Of a stretch of 64,000 nt of DNA, positions 8,038 to 16,355 are shown piece by piece. The notes under the pieces are model-generated. The model saw nothing but the letters and a program-made list of their open reading frames with translations, made no database searches and was not told where the DNA came from. Position 1 is the stretch's first letter; each line of letters starts with the position of its first letter. The translations under genes were made by a program, and so were the position numbers. The DNA is from DASUAL01 sp035763805 (lineage in GTDB: Bacteria; Gemmatimonadota; Gemmatimonadetes; Gemmatimonadales; GWC2-71-9), in NCBI GenBank assembly GCA_035763805.1, contig DASUAL010000014.1:1-64000 (forward strand). The letters run 5' to 3'.

Positions 8038-9382
8038 AGATCAGCATCCCCGCGATCGACGCGCTCATCAACGCCGCGAGGTTGCCGGCGATCATCGCCC
8101 GCAGGCCCAAGCGAGAGAGATCGGAGCGCCGCTGCGGGGCGAGGCCGCCGATGCCGCCGATCTGGATCGCGATGGACGAGAAGTTGGCGAAGCCGAGCAG
8201 GCAATAGGTCGTCATCACGGCCGCCTTGGGGCTCATGACGAGGCCGGTGCCGAGCTGCCGGGCGAAGTCCGCGTACGCGACGAACTCGTTGAGCACCGTC
8301 TTTTCGCCGATGAACGCGCCCACCGTAGCGGCGTCGGCGAGCGGTACGCCCATGAGCACGGTCAGCGGCGTCAGGGCTTTGCCGAGGAGCCACTGCATGG
8401 TGACCTCCGGGTGGCCAAACAGCCCGCCGACCCACGACACGCCGAAGTTGAGGAGCGCCACGAGGGCGACGAACGCCATCAGCATCGCGGCGACGTTGAT
8501 TGCGAGCTGCACGCCCGTCGCGGCGCCGGAGGCGGCGGCGTCGATCACGTTCGCCTCCTGCTTCTGGACGGCCACGTGCAGCGTGCCCCGCGTTTCGGGA
8601 GTATCGGTTTCCGGGAGCAGCATCTTGGAGAGGATCAGTCCGGCCGGCGCGTTCATCACGCTCGCCGTGAGCAGGTGGCCCGCGATGTCGGGGAAGTAGC
8701 CCTTGAGCATGCCCACGTACGCCGCCATCACGCCACCCGCCACGGTAGCGAACCCCCCGACCATCACGGTGTTGAGCTCGGATCGCGTCATCCGCCCGAC
8801 GAACGGCTTGATCAGGAGGGGCGCTTCGGTCTGCCCGAGGAAGATGTTCCCCGCGGCCGACAGCGTCTCGGCGCCCGAGGTGCGGAGCGTTTTCTGCATC
8901 ACCCACGCAATGCCCTTCACCACCCACTGCATGACGTTGAGGTAGTAGAGGACGGTCATGAGGGAAGAGAAAAAGATGATGGTGGGCAGAACGTTGAAGG
9001 CGAAGTAGGCGCCGGTCTGCGCGACACCCGTGGCCCCGCCGGCGAGCGGCACCTCGTTCTGGACGAGGTTGCCGAAGACGAACCGCGCACCTTGCTCCTG
9101 GAACGACAACAGCCGGACGACGAGGTCGTTCGCGCCTGCGAACAGCGCGCGGCCCAGTCCCGTCTTGAGCACGATCACGCCGAAGATGAACTGGAGCAGC
9201 ACCCCCGCACCGACCATGCGCCAGTTGATGCGCTTGCGGTCGTACGAAATGAGGTACGCGATGCCGAGCATCGTCGCGATCCCGACGAGACCGATCAGCC
9301 GTTCGAGCAGCGGGGTGTCGAGCCCACCGCGCGCTTGCGCCAGCCGCTCCGCCGCCGTCTGCAGCAACCAAAGCCCGGTCAT
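8036..9382 (-). CDS. nupC: Concentrative nucleoside transporter, NupC/CNT family
   Basis: From the ATG at 9382 the protein is 448 residues long with many hydrophobic helices. CNT signatures are visible: the GNIFLGQTEAPLLIKPF nucleoside/sodium-site motif, the NTVMVGGFATVAGGVMAAYV segment and the C-terminal FIGEKTVLNEFVAY and CLLGFANFSSIAIQIGG motifs. It would import nucleosides with protons or sodium across the inner membrane. Its start overlaps the adenosine deaminase stop as ATGA, implying translational coupling. The TAA stop sits in a 7-bp repeat array. Its place between deaminase and phosphorylase supports salvage of nucleosides released outside by the 5'-nucleotidase. Confidence 0.94.
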   Translation of the reverse strand: MTGLWLLQTAAERLAQARGGLDTPLLERLIGLVGIATMLGIAYLISYDRKRINWRMVGAGVLLQFIFGVIVLKTGLGRALFAGANDLVVRLLSFQEQGARFVFGNLVQNEVPLAGGATGVAQTGAYFAFNVLPTIIFFSSLMTVLYYLNVMQWVVKGIAWVMQKTLRTSGAETLSAAGNIFLGQTEAPLLIKPFVGRMTRSELNTVMVGGFATVAGGVMAAYVGMLKGYFPDIAGHLLTASVMNAPAGLILSKMLLPETDTPETRGTLHVAVQKQEANVIDAAASGAATGVQLAINVAAMLMAFVALVALLNFGVSWVGGLFGHPEVTMQWLLGKALTPLTVLMGVPLADAATVGAFIGEKTVLNEFVAYADFARQLGTGLVMSPKAAVMTTYCLLGFANFSSIAIQIGGIGGLAPQRRSDLSRLGLRAMIAGNLAALMSASIAGMLI

Positions 9383-10623
9383 TGCACTGCCTCCAGTTCG
9401 CTCTGGACCCGCGAGACCAATGCGACCTTTTCGTAGTCGGGGAGAAACGCGCTCTCGCAGGCGTTGAGCACCACCCGCGCGAGCTCGTCCGCGCCGAGCC
9501 CCAGCCCTGCGTGGGCGAGGAAGTACTCGTCGGTGAGTGTGATGCCGTCCATGAGACGGCCGTCGGTATTGAGCGTGACTCGCACGCCGCGATCGAGGTA
9601 GCGCTTGAAGGGGTGCTCCCCGATGGACGCGACCGTACGGGTGTGGAGATTGCTCGTGAGGCACATCTCGAGGGGGATGCCGCGCACCGCGACATATTCC
9701 AGCAGCGCGGGGTCCTCACCGAGGCGCGTCCCGTGCCCGATGCGCCGCGCTCCGCACTCGTGCAACGCTTGATGGATCGACGCCGGTCCGTCCCCTTCTC
9801 CCGCATGACAGGTGCAGGCGAGCCCCTGCTGCGCCGCGTATTCGAACGCCGCGCGGTGCTCCCGCGCAGGGTGCCCACGCTCCGCGCCCGCCAGATCGAA
9901 CGCGACGACGCCCGCGGTCCGATATGTCGCCGCGGCGCGGGCGAGCTCGAGCGACACGGCGGGCGCGAGCGTCCGAATCCCGCAAACGATCAGCCCCGCC
10001 TTGGTCCCCGTCTCCGCCTCGGCTCGCTTGATCCCCGCGAGCGGTGCCTCGATCGACTGGGTGAGCGTGAGCGCGGGCCGGTGCAGCGCCGGCGAGTATC
10101 GGACCTCGACGTAGCGCACGTTCTCCGCCGCCACGTCCTGCACGAACTCGTAGGCGATTCGCTCCAGTGCCTCCGCTGTCTGCATGACCGAGAGCGTGAT
10201 CTCGAACTTGGTGAGATACTCCTCGAGGCTGCGCGAGCCCTTCACCGAGAGCGCCTGCGTCAACGCGTCGGGGGTGTCCGCGGGCAGCCGCACGCCCTGA
10301 GCGCGCCCGAGCTCGAGCATCGTCTGCGGCCGCAGGCAGCCGTCGAGGTGCACGTGGAGCTCGGCTTTGGGCCAGCGCCGCAGGCCCTCCTTGGAGAGGC
10401 GGCGGGGGCCGCGCCGGGCGGTCACAACGACGCGGAACACCCCGCCACCCTCGCCGACCGGGTCCCCCGCGTCCACCGGACGCCCGACCCCGTCGGTGGC
10501 GTATGCCGCGCCGCTCGCCAGCAGCCCGGCGAGCTCGCGGTCGAGCGCTTCCACGGCGTCGCGCACCGTCGCGCCCCGCGCGACCGTCACCGGGTGCTCA
10601 TTGACGAAGACGCGCAGACTCAC
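9379..10623 (-). CDS. add: Adenosine deaminase with N-terminal beta-grasp-like extension
   Basis: The catalytic domain (about residues 75-414) deaminates adenosine or deoxyadenosine to inosine. Zinc and catalytic motifs are ELHVHLDG (88-95), CHAGEGDG, GHGTRLGED and LNTDGRLMDG. The last replaces the textbook TDDP in the way actinobacterial-type enzymes do. Residues 1-72 (MSLRVFVNEHPVTV...) are not part of the deaminase. They read as a small ThiS/MoaD-like beta-grasp module with strand, strand, helix (ATVRDAVEALD) and a final strand (FRVVV), but without a C-terminal GG. The GTG start at 10623 overlaps the 5'-nucleotidase stop as GTGA, and the stop overlaps nupC as ATGA, so the genes form one tight operon. 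Confidence 0.9.
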   Translation of the reverse strand: MSLRVFVNEHPVTVARGATVRDAVEALDRELAGLLASGAAYATDGVGRPVDAGDPVGEGGGVFRVVVTARRGPRRLSKEGLRRWPKAELHVHLDGCLRPQTMLELGRAQGVRLPADTPDALTQALSVKGSRSLEEYLTKFEITLSVMQTAEALERIAYEFVQDVAAENVRYVEVRYSPALHRPALTLTQSIEAPLAGIKRAEAETGTKAGLIVCGIRTLAPAVSLELARAAATYRTAGVVAFDLAGAERGHPAREHRAAFEYAAQQGLACTCHAGEGDGPASIHQALHECGARRIGHGTRLGEDPALLEYVAVRGIPLEMCLTSNLHTRTVASIGEHPFKRYLDRGVRVTLNTDGRLMDGITLTDEYFLAHAGLGLGADELARVVLNACESAFLPDYEKVALVSRVQSELEAVQ

Positions 10624-13600
10624 CGACCGGTCCGGTGGATCCGTTCGTCCGTCGGCGCCTCCACCGGCTGCCGGAGCACGGCGAGGTACTGGATCAGCGC
10701 GTCCAAGTCCAGGATCCCCAGGTCTTCGGGCGTCAACCCGCTGAGCATGGCATAGCCGCTGCCGCCGCTGGCGACGAAATCGTTCACGGCGAGCGTATAC
10801 GCCCGCTTGTCGTCGATGCCCCGCCCCCCGCCGTTCGCCAGCCTGACCTTGGTGATCCGGTCGCCGACGCGCCTACGCGGATCGTACCACAGTTCGACGC
10901 CCGAGACATGCGCGGCGGCGTCGTCGCGCGACACCGCGTGCTCCAGCACCTGCTTGAGCACTTTCCCGGGGACCGCGAGCCGCACCAGCCGGTTTTGGAA
11001 CGGGTGGACCTGGTACAGGTCCCCGTAGGTCACCGTGCCGCCGGGGAGATCGGCCCGGATGCCGCTGCTGTTCATGAGCGCCACATCGGCCTTCGCAATG
11101 TTGCGCTGCGCGTCCGCGATCAGGCGGCCGAGGCTGTACTCCTCGCCCGCACGGCGCAGCGCAACCTTGATCCGCGCCACGGGGCGGCGGGTGATGTTCT
11201 CGACGGCCTGCTGATAGCTGCGCAGCGTGTCGGCGAGCGCGGGGTCGGGGCGGACCTGGTCGGCGTAGGGCGTCTCGATCCGGGCGCGCACTTCGCGCCC
11301 CGTCCCGCGGACGCGCACGAAGTCCACGACTGCGATACCCGAGCCGCTCGACCACGCCTGCACGATGGGGATCCCGTTCACCACGGTGTTCACAAGCGAG
11401 TGAGTGTGCCCGCTCACGATGAGGTCTACCGAGCCCGAATCGAGTCCGCGGGCGATGTCGAGGACCTCGCCTCGACAGGCCGAGGCCGGGACCGGCCCTG
11501 GTCCCTCCGCCCGATCGCAGAACCCGCCTTCGTGCGCCACCACGATGACGTAGTCGGCCGCCGCCCGCGCGCGCGGGAGCACGTTGCGCACCGCCGCCGC
11601 GCCGTCCCCGAACGCGAGCCCCCGCACCTGCCGGGGCGCGGTGCTCGTCGGCGTAGTCCGGAGGGCGAGCCCGATCACCGCGATCTTGAGGCTGCCCCGC
11701 TCGATCAGCGTCCACGGCTCGGCCCAGTCGGGGCGCGCGCTGCCGGTGGCGTCGGTGATGTTCGCGGCCAGGAACCGGTAGCGCGCGCCCGCCATGCGGG
11801 CGCGCAGCGTGTCCACCGACCAGTCGAACTCGTGGTTGCCGATCGCGGCGGCGTCGACCCCGAACGCGTTGAACGCCGCAATGACCGGCCGGCCGTAACT
11901 GAAGCTCGAGAGCAGCGTTCCCTGCATTTCGTCGCCCGCGTCGAGGCGGACCGTGGTGCAGCCGCACGCGCGGGCGAGCGAGTCGAGCCACGGCTTCAAC
12001 GCCACCGCGCCGCCCACCAGTCGGCCCCGGGACCACGGCCAAATGCGAGCCTCGAGGGCCCCGTGGAAGTCGTTGATGGCGAGGACCCGTAGCACCGTGC
12101 TGTCCTTCTCGCTCACCGGCGGCGCCGCGGGCGCGAACGCGAGGCGCACCGCCTCCCGTGCGGGCGTGGGTGCGATCGACCAGCTCGGCACGTAGTAGGC
12201 GCTCGCCGCGAGCGCACCCGTTTTACGGATCTCCTCGGTGAGGAGATCGCGAATCGACTCGCCTCGGTCGTACACGACGCGCGCGCCTTGGAGCATGGCG
12301 TACCCGCCGCCACCCGCCTGGCGGTAGCTGTTGAGCGCCAGCGTGAAGCTATCGCCGGGCGCCACCGGCCGGCCGCGGAACGACAGGCCCCGGATGCGCT
12401 GCCCGGGCGGCTGCGATAGGTCGATGTTGTAGGTGACCCCGCTCACCACGTCGAAGTTGAACCCCGGCACGCTGTCGTTGATGATCGGGCTGCCTGGCCG
12501 ATACGTGCGGTAATAACGGGCCGACTGCTCGAGGTACGCCTTCAGCTGCGCCCCCGAGATGCGTACCGCGCGCAGGGTGTTCTCGTACGGATAGGCTCCG
12601 GCGACGTCCCGGATGCGCACTTCTCCTTCGGGCAGCCCGGCGTTGAGATCGAAGTCCGCCGCGGCCGACAGCTCCGCCCCGGCGCGGCGGCGCTGCACCT
12701 CGTTGATGAAGTCGAGAAGCGGCGTGTCCTCCGCCCGGCCGAAGCGCGCCGCGAAGCCGGGGCCCGCCGTGCCCAGCGGTGTAGCCGCCCACGCGCGCAC
12801 CCGTTCGTGCGCTGGGTGGAAGCGCCGGACGAGGCGCGGCTGCTCCGGCACGGTCGCGAGCGGGATCAAGTCCGAGCGCACCGACGCAACCCGGTACCGG
12901 TCCGTACCCGTTCCCCCTTCCCCCTCCCCCCGCACGAGCCAGACGTGCACCGCCACGAGGCTCAGGGCGCCGTGCTTCGGCTGCACGAAGTGCACGCCGT
13001 TGGCGACGGAGTCGCGCAGCTCGCGGTGGCTGTGTCCCACGATCACCAGGTCCGGCCGGGGCACCACGCTCGCCAGCCTCAGCGCGGCGTTCTCAGCTCC
13101 CACGCCCGCGGTATCGTACGAGGACGGCTCACCCAGCCCGCTGTGAATGAGCACCACCTTCAGGTCCACGCCCGCCTGCTCCAGGCGGCGCAGCGCCGGC
13201 GCGGCTGTCTCCTCGATCGGCCGCACGCGCACCCGCCCCGCGACGTGTGTCCGGTTCCACACCATCACACCGGGCGTGGTGAACGCGGTGACGCCGATCT
13301 TCACGCCGCCCCGCTGGATCACGGCGTGGGGCGCGTACATCAACGTGTCGCTCGTCCCCTTGAAGATGTTGGCTGAGAGGTAGCGATAGGTCGCGTCCTC
13401 AACCGCGCGCCCGAGGACGTCCAGGCCGAAGTCAAACTCGTGGTTCCCGGGGGTCGCCGCGTCATACTGCATCGCGTTGAGCGCGTCTACGACCGGGTGC
13501 GGGCGCTGGAGGTCCTGCCCGGCGAAATAGGCGGCGAACAGGTTGCCCTGAATCAGGTCGCCCGCGTCGAGCAGGACGACCTGGTCGGGGTACTGCGCGC

Positions 13601-13790
13601 GCAGGGTCTCGAGGATCGTGGCCGCGCGCGCCAAGCCGCCCGGCGCGACCGCGTCACGGACGTAGTCCCAGCCGAGCACGCGGCCGTGCACGTCGGTCGT
13701 GGCGACGATGAGGAGGTGCGCGGTGTCGGGAGCGGTGGGAGGAGGGGCGAGCGGTGAGATGGCGAACAGCAGCGCCAGGACGAGGTGCAT
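10620..13790 (-). CDS. Tandem-domain periplasmic 5'-nucleotidase / 2',3'-cyclic phosphodiesterase
   Basis: The 1056-residue protein with a signal peptide (MHLVLALLFAISPLAP) contains two complete copies of the metallophosphatase plus 5'-nucleotidase C-terminal pair. Copy 1 (about 25-530) is CpdB-like: TTDVHGRV, GDLIQGN, GNHEFDFG and GHSH. Copy 2 (about 560-1045) is UshA-like: INDFHGALE, DAGDEMQGT, GNHEFDWS and SGHTHS, with a second C-terminal domain ending GSGYAMLSG. Both metal sites look intact. Bacillus YfkN has the same double arrangement. It would strip phosphate from extracytoplasmic nucleotides, feeding the salvage genes behind it and supplying phosphate. It is divergent from phoB, 53 bp apart. 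A short G-rich 7-bp repeat (12907-12931) encodes GEGEGG in copy 1. Confidence 0.92.
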   Translation of the reverse strand: MHLVLALLFAISPLAPPPTAPDTAHLLIVATTDVHGRVLGWDYVRDAVAPGGLARAATILETLRAQYPDQVVLLDAGDLIQGNLFAAYFAGQDLQRPHPVVDALNAMQYDAATPGNHEFDFGLDVLGRAVEDATYRYLSANIFKGTSDTLMYAPHAVIQRGGVKIGVTAFTTPGVMVWNRTHVAGRVRVRPIEETAAPALRRLEQAGVDLKVVLIHSGLGEPSSYDTAGVGAENAALRLASVVPRPDLVIVGHSHRELRDSVANGVHFVQPKHGALSLVAVHVWLVRGEGEGGTGTDRYRVASVRSDLIPLATVPEQPRLVRRFHPAHERVRAWAATPLGTAGPGFAARFGRAEDTPLLDFINEVQRRRAGAELSAAADFDLNAGLPEGEVRIRDVAGAYPYENTLRAVRISGAQLKAYLEQSARYYRTYRPGSPIINDSVPGFNFDVVSGVTYNIDLSQPPGQRIRGLSFRGRPVAPGDSFTLALNSYRQAGGGGYAMLQGARVVYDRGESIRDLLTEEIRKTGALAASAYYVPSWSIAPTPAREAVRLAFAPAAPPVSEKDSTVLRVLAINDFHGALEARIWPWSRGRLVGGAVALKPWLDSLARACGCTTVRLDAGDEMQGTLLSSFSYGRPVIAAFNAFGVDAAAIGNHEFDWSVDTLRARMAGARYRFLAANITDATGSARPDWAEPWTLIERGSLKIAVIGLALRTTPTSTAPRQVRGLAFGDGAAAVRNVLPRARAAADYVIVVAHEGGFCDRAEGPGPVPASACRGEVLDIARGLDSGSVDLIVSGHTHSLVNTVVNGIPIVQAWSSGSGIAVVDFVRVRGTGREVRARIETPYADQVRPDPALADTLRSYQQAVENITRRPVARIKVALRRAGEEYSLGRLIADAQRNIAKADVALMNSSGIRADLPGGTVTYGDLYQVHPFQNRLVRLAVPGKVLKQVLEHAVSRDDAAAHVSGVELWYDPRRRVGDRITKVRLANGGGRGIDDKRAYTLAVNDFVASGGSGYAMLSGLTPEDLGILDLDALIQYLAVLRQPVEAPTDERIHRTGR

Positions 13791-13843
13791 AGTGCGCAGA
13801 AAATTGCCAAGGCGCCGTCGAATACGCTACCTTCTGTCACCGC

Positions 13844-14560
13844 ATGGCCGAATCCCACCGCGTGCTGGTCGTCGACGACGAGGCCGACATCACGGCGCTC
13901 GTCGCTTACCACCTCGCGAAGGCGGGATACCGTGTCACGACCGCGGCGACCGGCCCCGACGCACTCTCGGCCGCGCGCGAAGAGCGACCCGATCTGGTCA
14001 TCCTCGACCTGATGCTGCCTGGCGTATCGGGGTACGACGTCCTCGCCGAGCTGCGCCGCAGGGAAGAGACGAAGGAGATCGGGATCATCCTCCTCACCGC
14101 CCGGAAGGAGGAGCCCGACCGCATCAAGGGGTTGACGCTCGGCGCCGACGACTACCTCCCCAAGCCGTTTTCTCCCCAGGAGCTCGTGCTGCGCGTGGGC
14201 GCCGTGCTGCGGCGGCTCGCCGCACCCGCCGTCGCCGCCGGGGGCGTGCTCACGGCCGGGTCGATCGTGCTGGACCGGACCGCGCACCGCGTCACGGTGA
14301 ACGGCGCCGAGGTCGAGCTCACCGCCACCGAGTTCAAGCTGCTCCGGACGCTGCTGGAGCGTGAAGGGCGGGTCCAGAGCCGCGCGCAGCTGCTCGAGGC
14401 GGTGTGGCAGGCGCAACCCGACATTCAGACCCGCACCGTGGATATGCACGTGCAGCGCTTACGACAGAAACTGGGGCCCTCCGGCGAGTGCATCGAGACG
14501 GTGCGCGGCGCGGGCTACCGCTTCCGCCGGCCCGAGACGCGCACCCGGAAACGCCCCTGA
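13844..14560 (+). CDS. phoB: OmpR-family response regulator, PhoB type
   Basis: This is a 238-residue two-domain regulator. The receiver domain (about 1-120) has the acidic pair VVDDEAD, the phospho-acceptor in LVILDLMLPG, the conserved LLTA threonine and the KPFSP lysine. A winged-helix DNA-binding domain follows (about 140-232) with the ELTATEFKLLRTLLE and RTVDMHVQRLRQKLG recognition elements and the terminal GAGYRF. The PhoB assignment rests on these motifs and on the downstream phoR-type kinase and nearby pst genes. It should activate phosphate-starvation genes. No strong Shine-Dalgarno precedes the ATG. The intergenic space to the 5'-nucleotidase gene is 53 bp and contains only a single GTGACA-like half-site, read on the minus strand. 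Confidence 0.92.
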   Translation: MAESHRVLVVDDEADITALVAYHLAKAGYRVTTAATGPDALSAAREERPDLVILDLMLPGVSGYDVLAELRRREETKEIGIILLTARKEEPDRIKGLTLGADDYLPKPFSPQELVLRVGAVLRRLAAPAVAAGGVLTAGSIVLDRTAHRVTVNGAEVELTATEFKLLRTLLEREGRVQSRAQLLEAVWQAQPDIQTRTVDMHVQRLRQKLGPSGECIETVRGAGYRFRRPETRTRKRP

Positions 14561-16284
14561 AGCTCGCGACGCGGCTGTTCATCGCGACGAGCCTGCTGGT
14601 CGCCGCCGTGGTGGTGACGCTGATTGTTTCGGCAGACCAGGTCCTGCGCCGGCACCTGGAGGACGAGATCGGGCGCGGGCTCGAGCGGGAGGCGCGTCTC
14701 GTGGCGGCGTTATTGCCGCCGGACACGCTGCGCTGGCCCGACGCCGCACGGGAGTTCGGCGCGCTGATCGGGCATCGGGTGACGCTGGTCGGCCGCGATG
14801 GGCGCGTCCGCGGCGACACCGAATTCGACCGCGCGGCGCTGGCCCAGCTCGAGAACCACGCCGGACGGCCGGAGATCCGGGACGCGCGGGACCGCAGCGT
14901 CGGGCGCTCGGAGCGGCTCAGCGCCTCCACCAACGAGCGCCAGCTCTATGTGGCCGTGCGCGGCGGGCCGGCGGATCTCGCCGCGGTCCGCGTGTCCACG
15001 ACTCTCGCGACGGTGGACGCCCAAGTCCACGCGGTGCAGCGCGCCGTCGCCTTCGCCGGGCTCGCGGCGCTCCTCGCCGCCGCCGGAATCGCGTGGCTGC
15101 TCGCCCGCGAGCTGGCGAGGCCCCTTGTCCAGCTCGCCGACGCCGCCCGGGCCATTGCCGAGGGGCGCCCCCCGGCGTTCCCCGACTCGACGGTCCCCGA
15201 GGTGTCCCGGCACATCTTGGCCCTCCGCGCCATGCATCACGAGCTCGATCGGCGCTTCGACGACCTGAGGAGCGAGCGGGAGGAGATGGCGACGCTGATC
15301 GAGACGATGGCGGACGGCGTGCTCGCGGCGGACCCGCGTGGGCGTATCCTGACGCTCAACGCCGCGGCGCGGCGGCTCCTGGGCTACGGCGCCGGCGACT
15401 CGCTCCCGCCGCTCGCCGAGCTCTTCCACGACAAGCGCGCGCGCGATCTCGTGAACGCCATCTTCGCCGGCAGCGACGCCGAGCCGGTCGACCTCGAGCT
15501 CGGGAACAGCGCATTTCTCGTCACGGGCCGATCACTCCCGAACGGCGGCGCGCTGCTCGTAGTCCGGGACGTCACCGAGCTGCGGCGGCTCGAGACGGTG
15601 CGCCGGGATTTCGTCGCCAACGTGTCGCACGAGCTGAAGACGCCGCTCACGGTGATCGCCGGCTACGCCGAGACCCTCGCGGCTGAAGCCGGAGCCGCCA
15701 GCCAGACGCAGCACTTCGCACAGATCATCCTGAACAGCGCCCATCGCATGCAGTCGCTCGTGGACGACCTGCTCGACCTTTCGCGCATCGAGTCGGGCCA
15801 CTGGCAGCCCGAGCCCGAGCGGGTGGACGTCGCGGCAGCTGCGCGCGAGGCCTGGACCCCGTTCGCCCTCCGCGCCGGGGAGCAGCAGGTCGCCTTCAGC
15901 GTCGACGTCGCCCCGCAGGCCCAGGCCGTCACCGCGGATCCCGACGCCGTCCGCCAGATCTTCACGAACCTGTTCGACAACGCGCTGCGCCATACGCCCG
16001 CGGGCGGCCGGATCCACGTCACCGCCCGGGTCGAGCGCGGCCGCGTCGCGGTCGCCGTGGCGGACACCGGGACAGGGATCGCGCCCGAGCACCTGCCCCG
16101 CATCTTCGAGCGCTTCTACCGCGCCGACCGGGCGCGCTCCCGCCAGCACGGCGGCACGGGGCTGGGCCTCGCGATCGTGAAGCATCTGGTCGAAGCGCAT
16201 CGGGGGCGGGTAGCAGCGGAGAGCCGCCTGGGACAAGGGACCACCGTCCACGTGTATTTCCCGGCGGAGCCGTCAGGCACGTAG
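14557..16284 (+). CDS. phoR: Phosphate-regulon sensor histidine kinase, PhoR type
   Basis: This is an inner-membrane kinase of about 575 residues. An N-terminal helix (LFIATSLLVAAVVVTLIVS), a periplasmic region of about 130 residues and a second helix (about 160-185) lead into HAMP, then a PAS domain (TMADGVLAADPRGRILTLN). HisKA follows with the phospho-accepting His in NVSHELKTPLTVIAGYAE, then HATPase with the N box NLFDNALRHTP, DTGTGIAPEHL and GGTGLGLAIVKHL. The frame suggests a CTG start at 14557 overlapping the phoB TGA as CTGA. The nearest standard start in frame is GTG at 14488, inside phoB. It is expected to control PhoB together with PhoU and the Pst transporter. Confidence 0.91.
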   Translation: MKLATRLFIATSLLVAAVVVTLIVSADQVLRRHLEDEIGRGLEREARLVAALLPPDTLRWPDAAREFGALIGHRVTLVGRDGRVRGDTEFDRAALAQLENHAGRPEIRDARDRSVGRSERLSASTNERQLYVAVRGGPADLAAVRVSTTLATVDAQVHAVQRAVAFAGLAALLAAAGIAWLLARELARPLVQLADAARAIAEGRPPAFPDSTVPEVSRHILALRAMHHELDRRFDDLRSEREEMATLIETMADGVLAADPRGRILTLNAAARRLLGYGAGDSLPPLAELFHDKRARDLVNAIFAGSDAEPVDLELGNSAFLVTGRSLPNGGALLVVRDVTELRRLETVRRDFVANVSHELKTPLTVIAGYAETLAAEAGAASQTQHFAQIILNSAHRMQSLVDDLLDLSRIESGHWQPEPERVDVAAAAREAWTPFALRAGEQQVAFSVDVAPQAQAVTADPDAVRQIFTNLFDNALRHTPAGGRIHVTARVERGRVAVAVADTGTGIAPEHLPRIFERFYRADRARSRQHGGTGLGLAIVKHLVEAHRGRVAAESRLGQGTTVHVYFPAEPSGT

Positions 16285-16294
16285 TCAGGCGGCC

Positions 16295-16311
16295 GTTACA
16301 CGATCGTCACC
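16295..16311 (+). promoter_or_regulatory. Possible Pho box upstream of the glycosyltransferase gene
   Basis: GTTACA at 16295-16300 and GTCACC at 16306-16311 are spaced 11 bp start to start, as in PhoB-type direct repeats. The second half departs from the GTGACA seen at the pst sites, so support is weaker. The site lies 11 bp after the phoR stop and 45 bp before the next gene. Confidence 0.35.
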
Positions 16312-16355
16312 CGGGCGTCGTTCCGGCTTGACGTTGCCTGTTGATCGTTAGGGGC

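Noticed and set aside
13791..13843. Pho box between the 5'-nucleotidase gene and phoB
   Set aside because: Only one GTGACA-like half-site is present; the position 11 bp away does not match.
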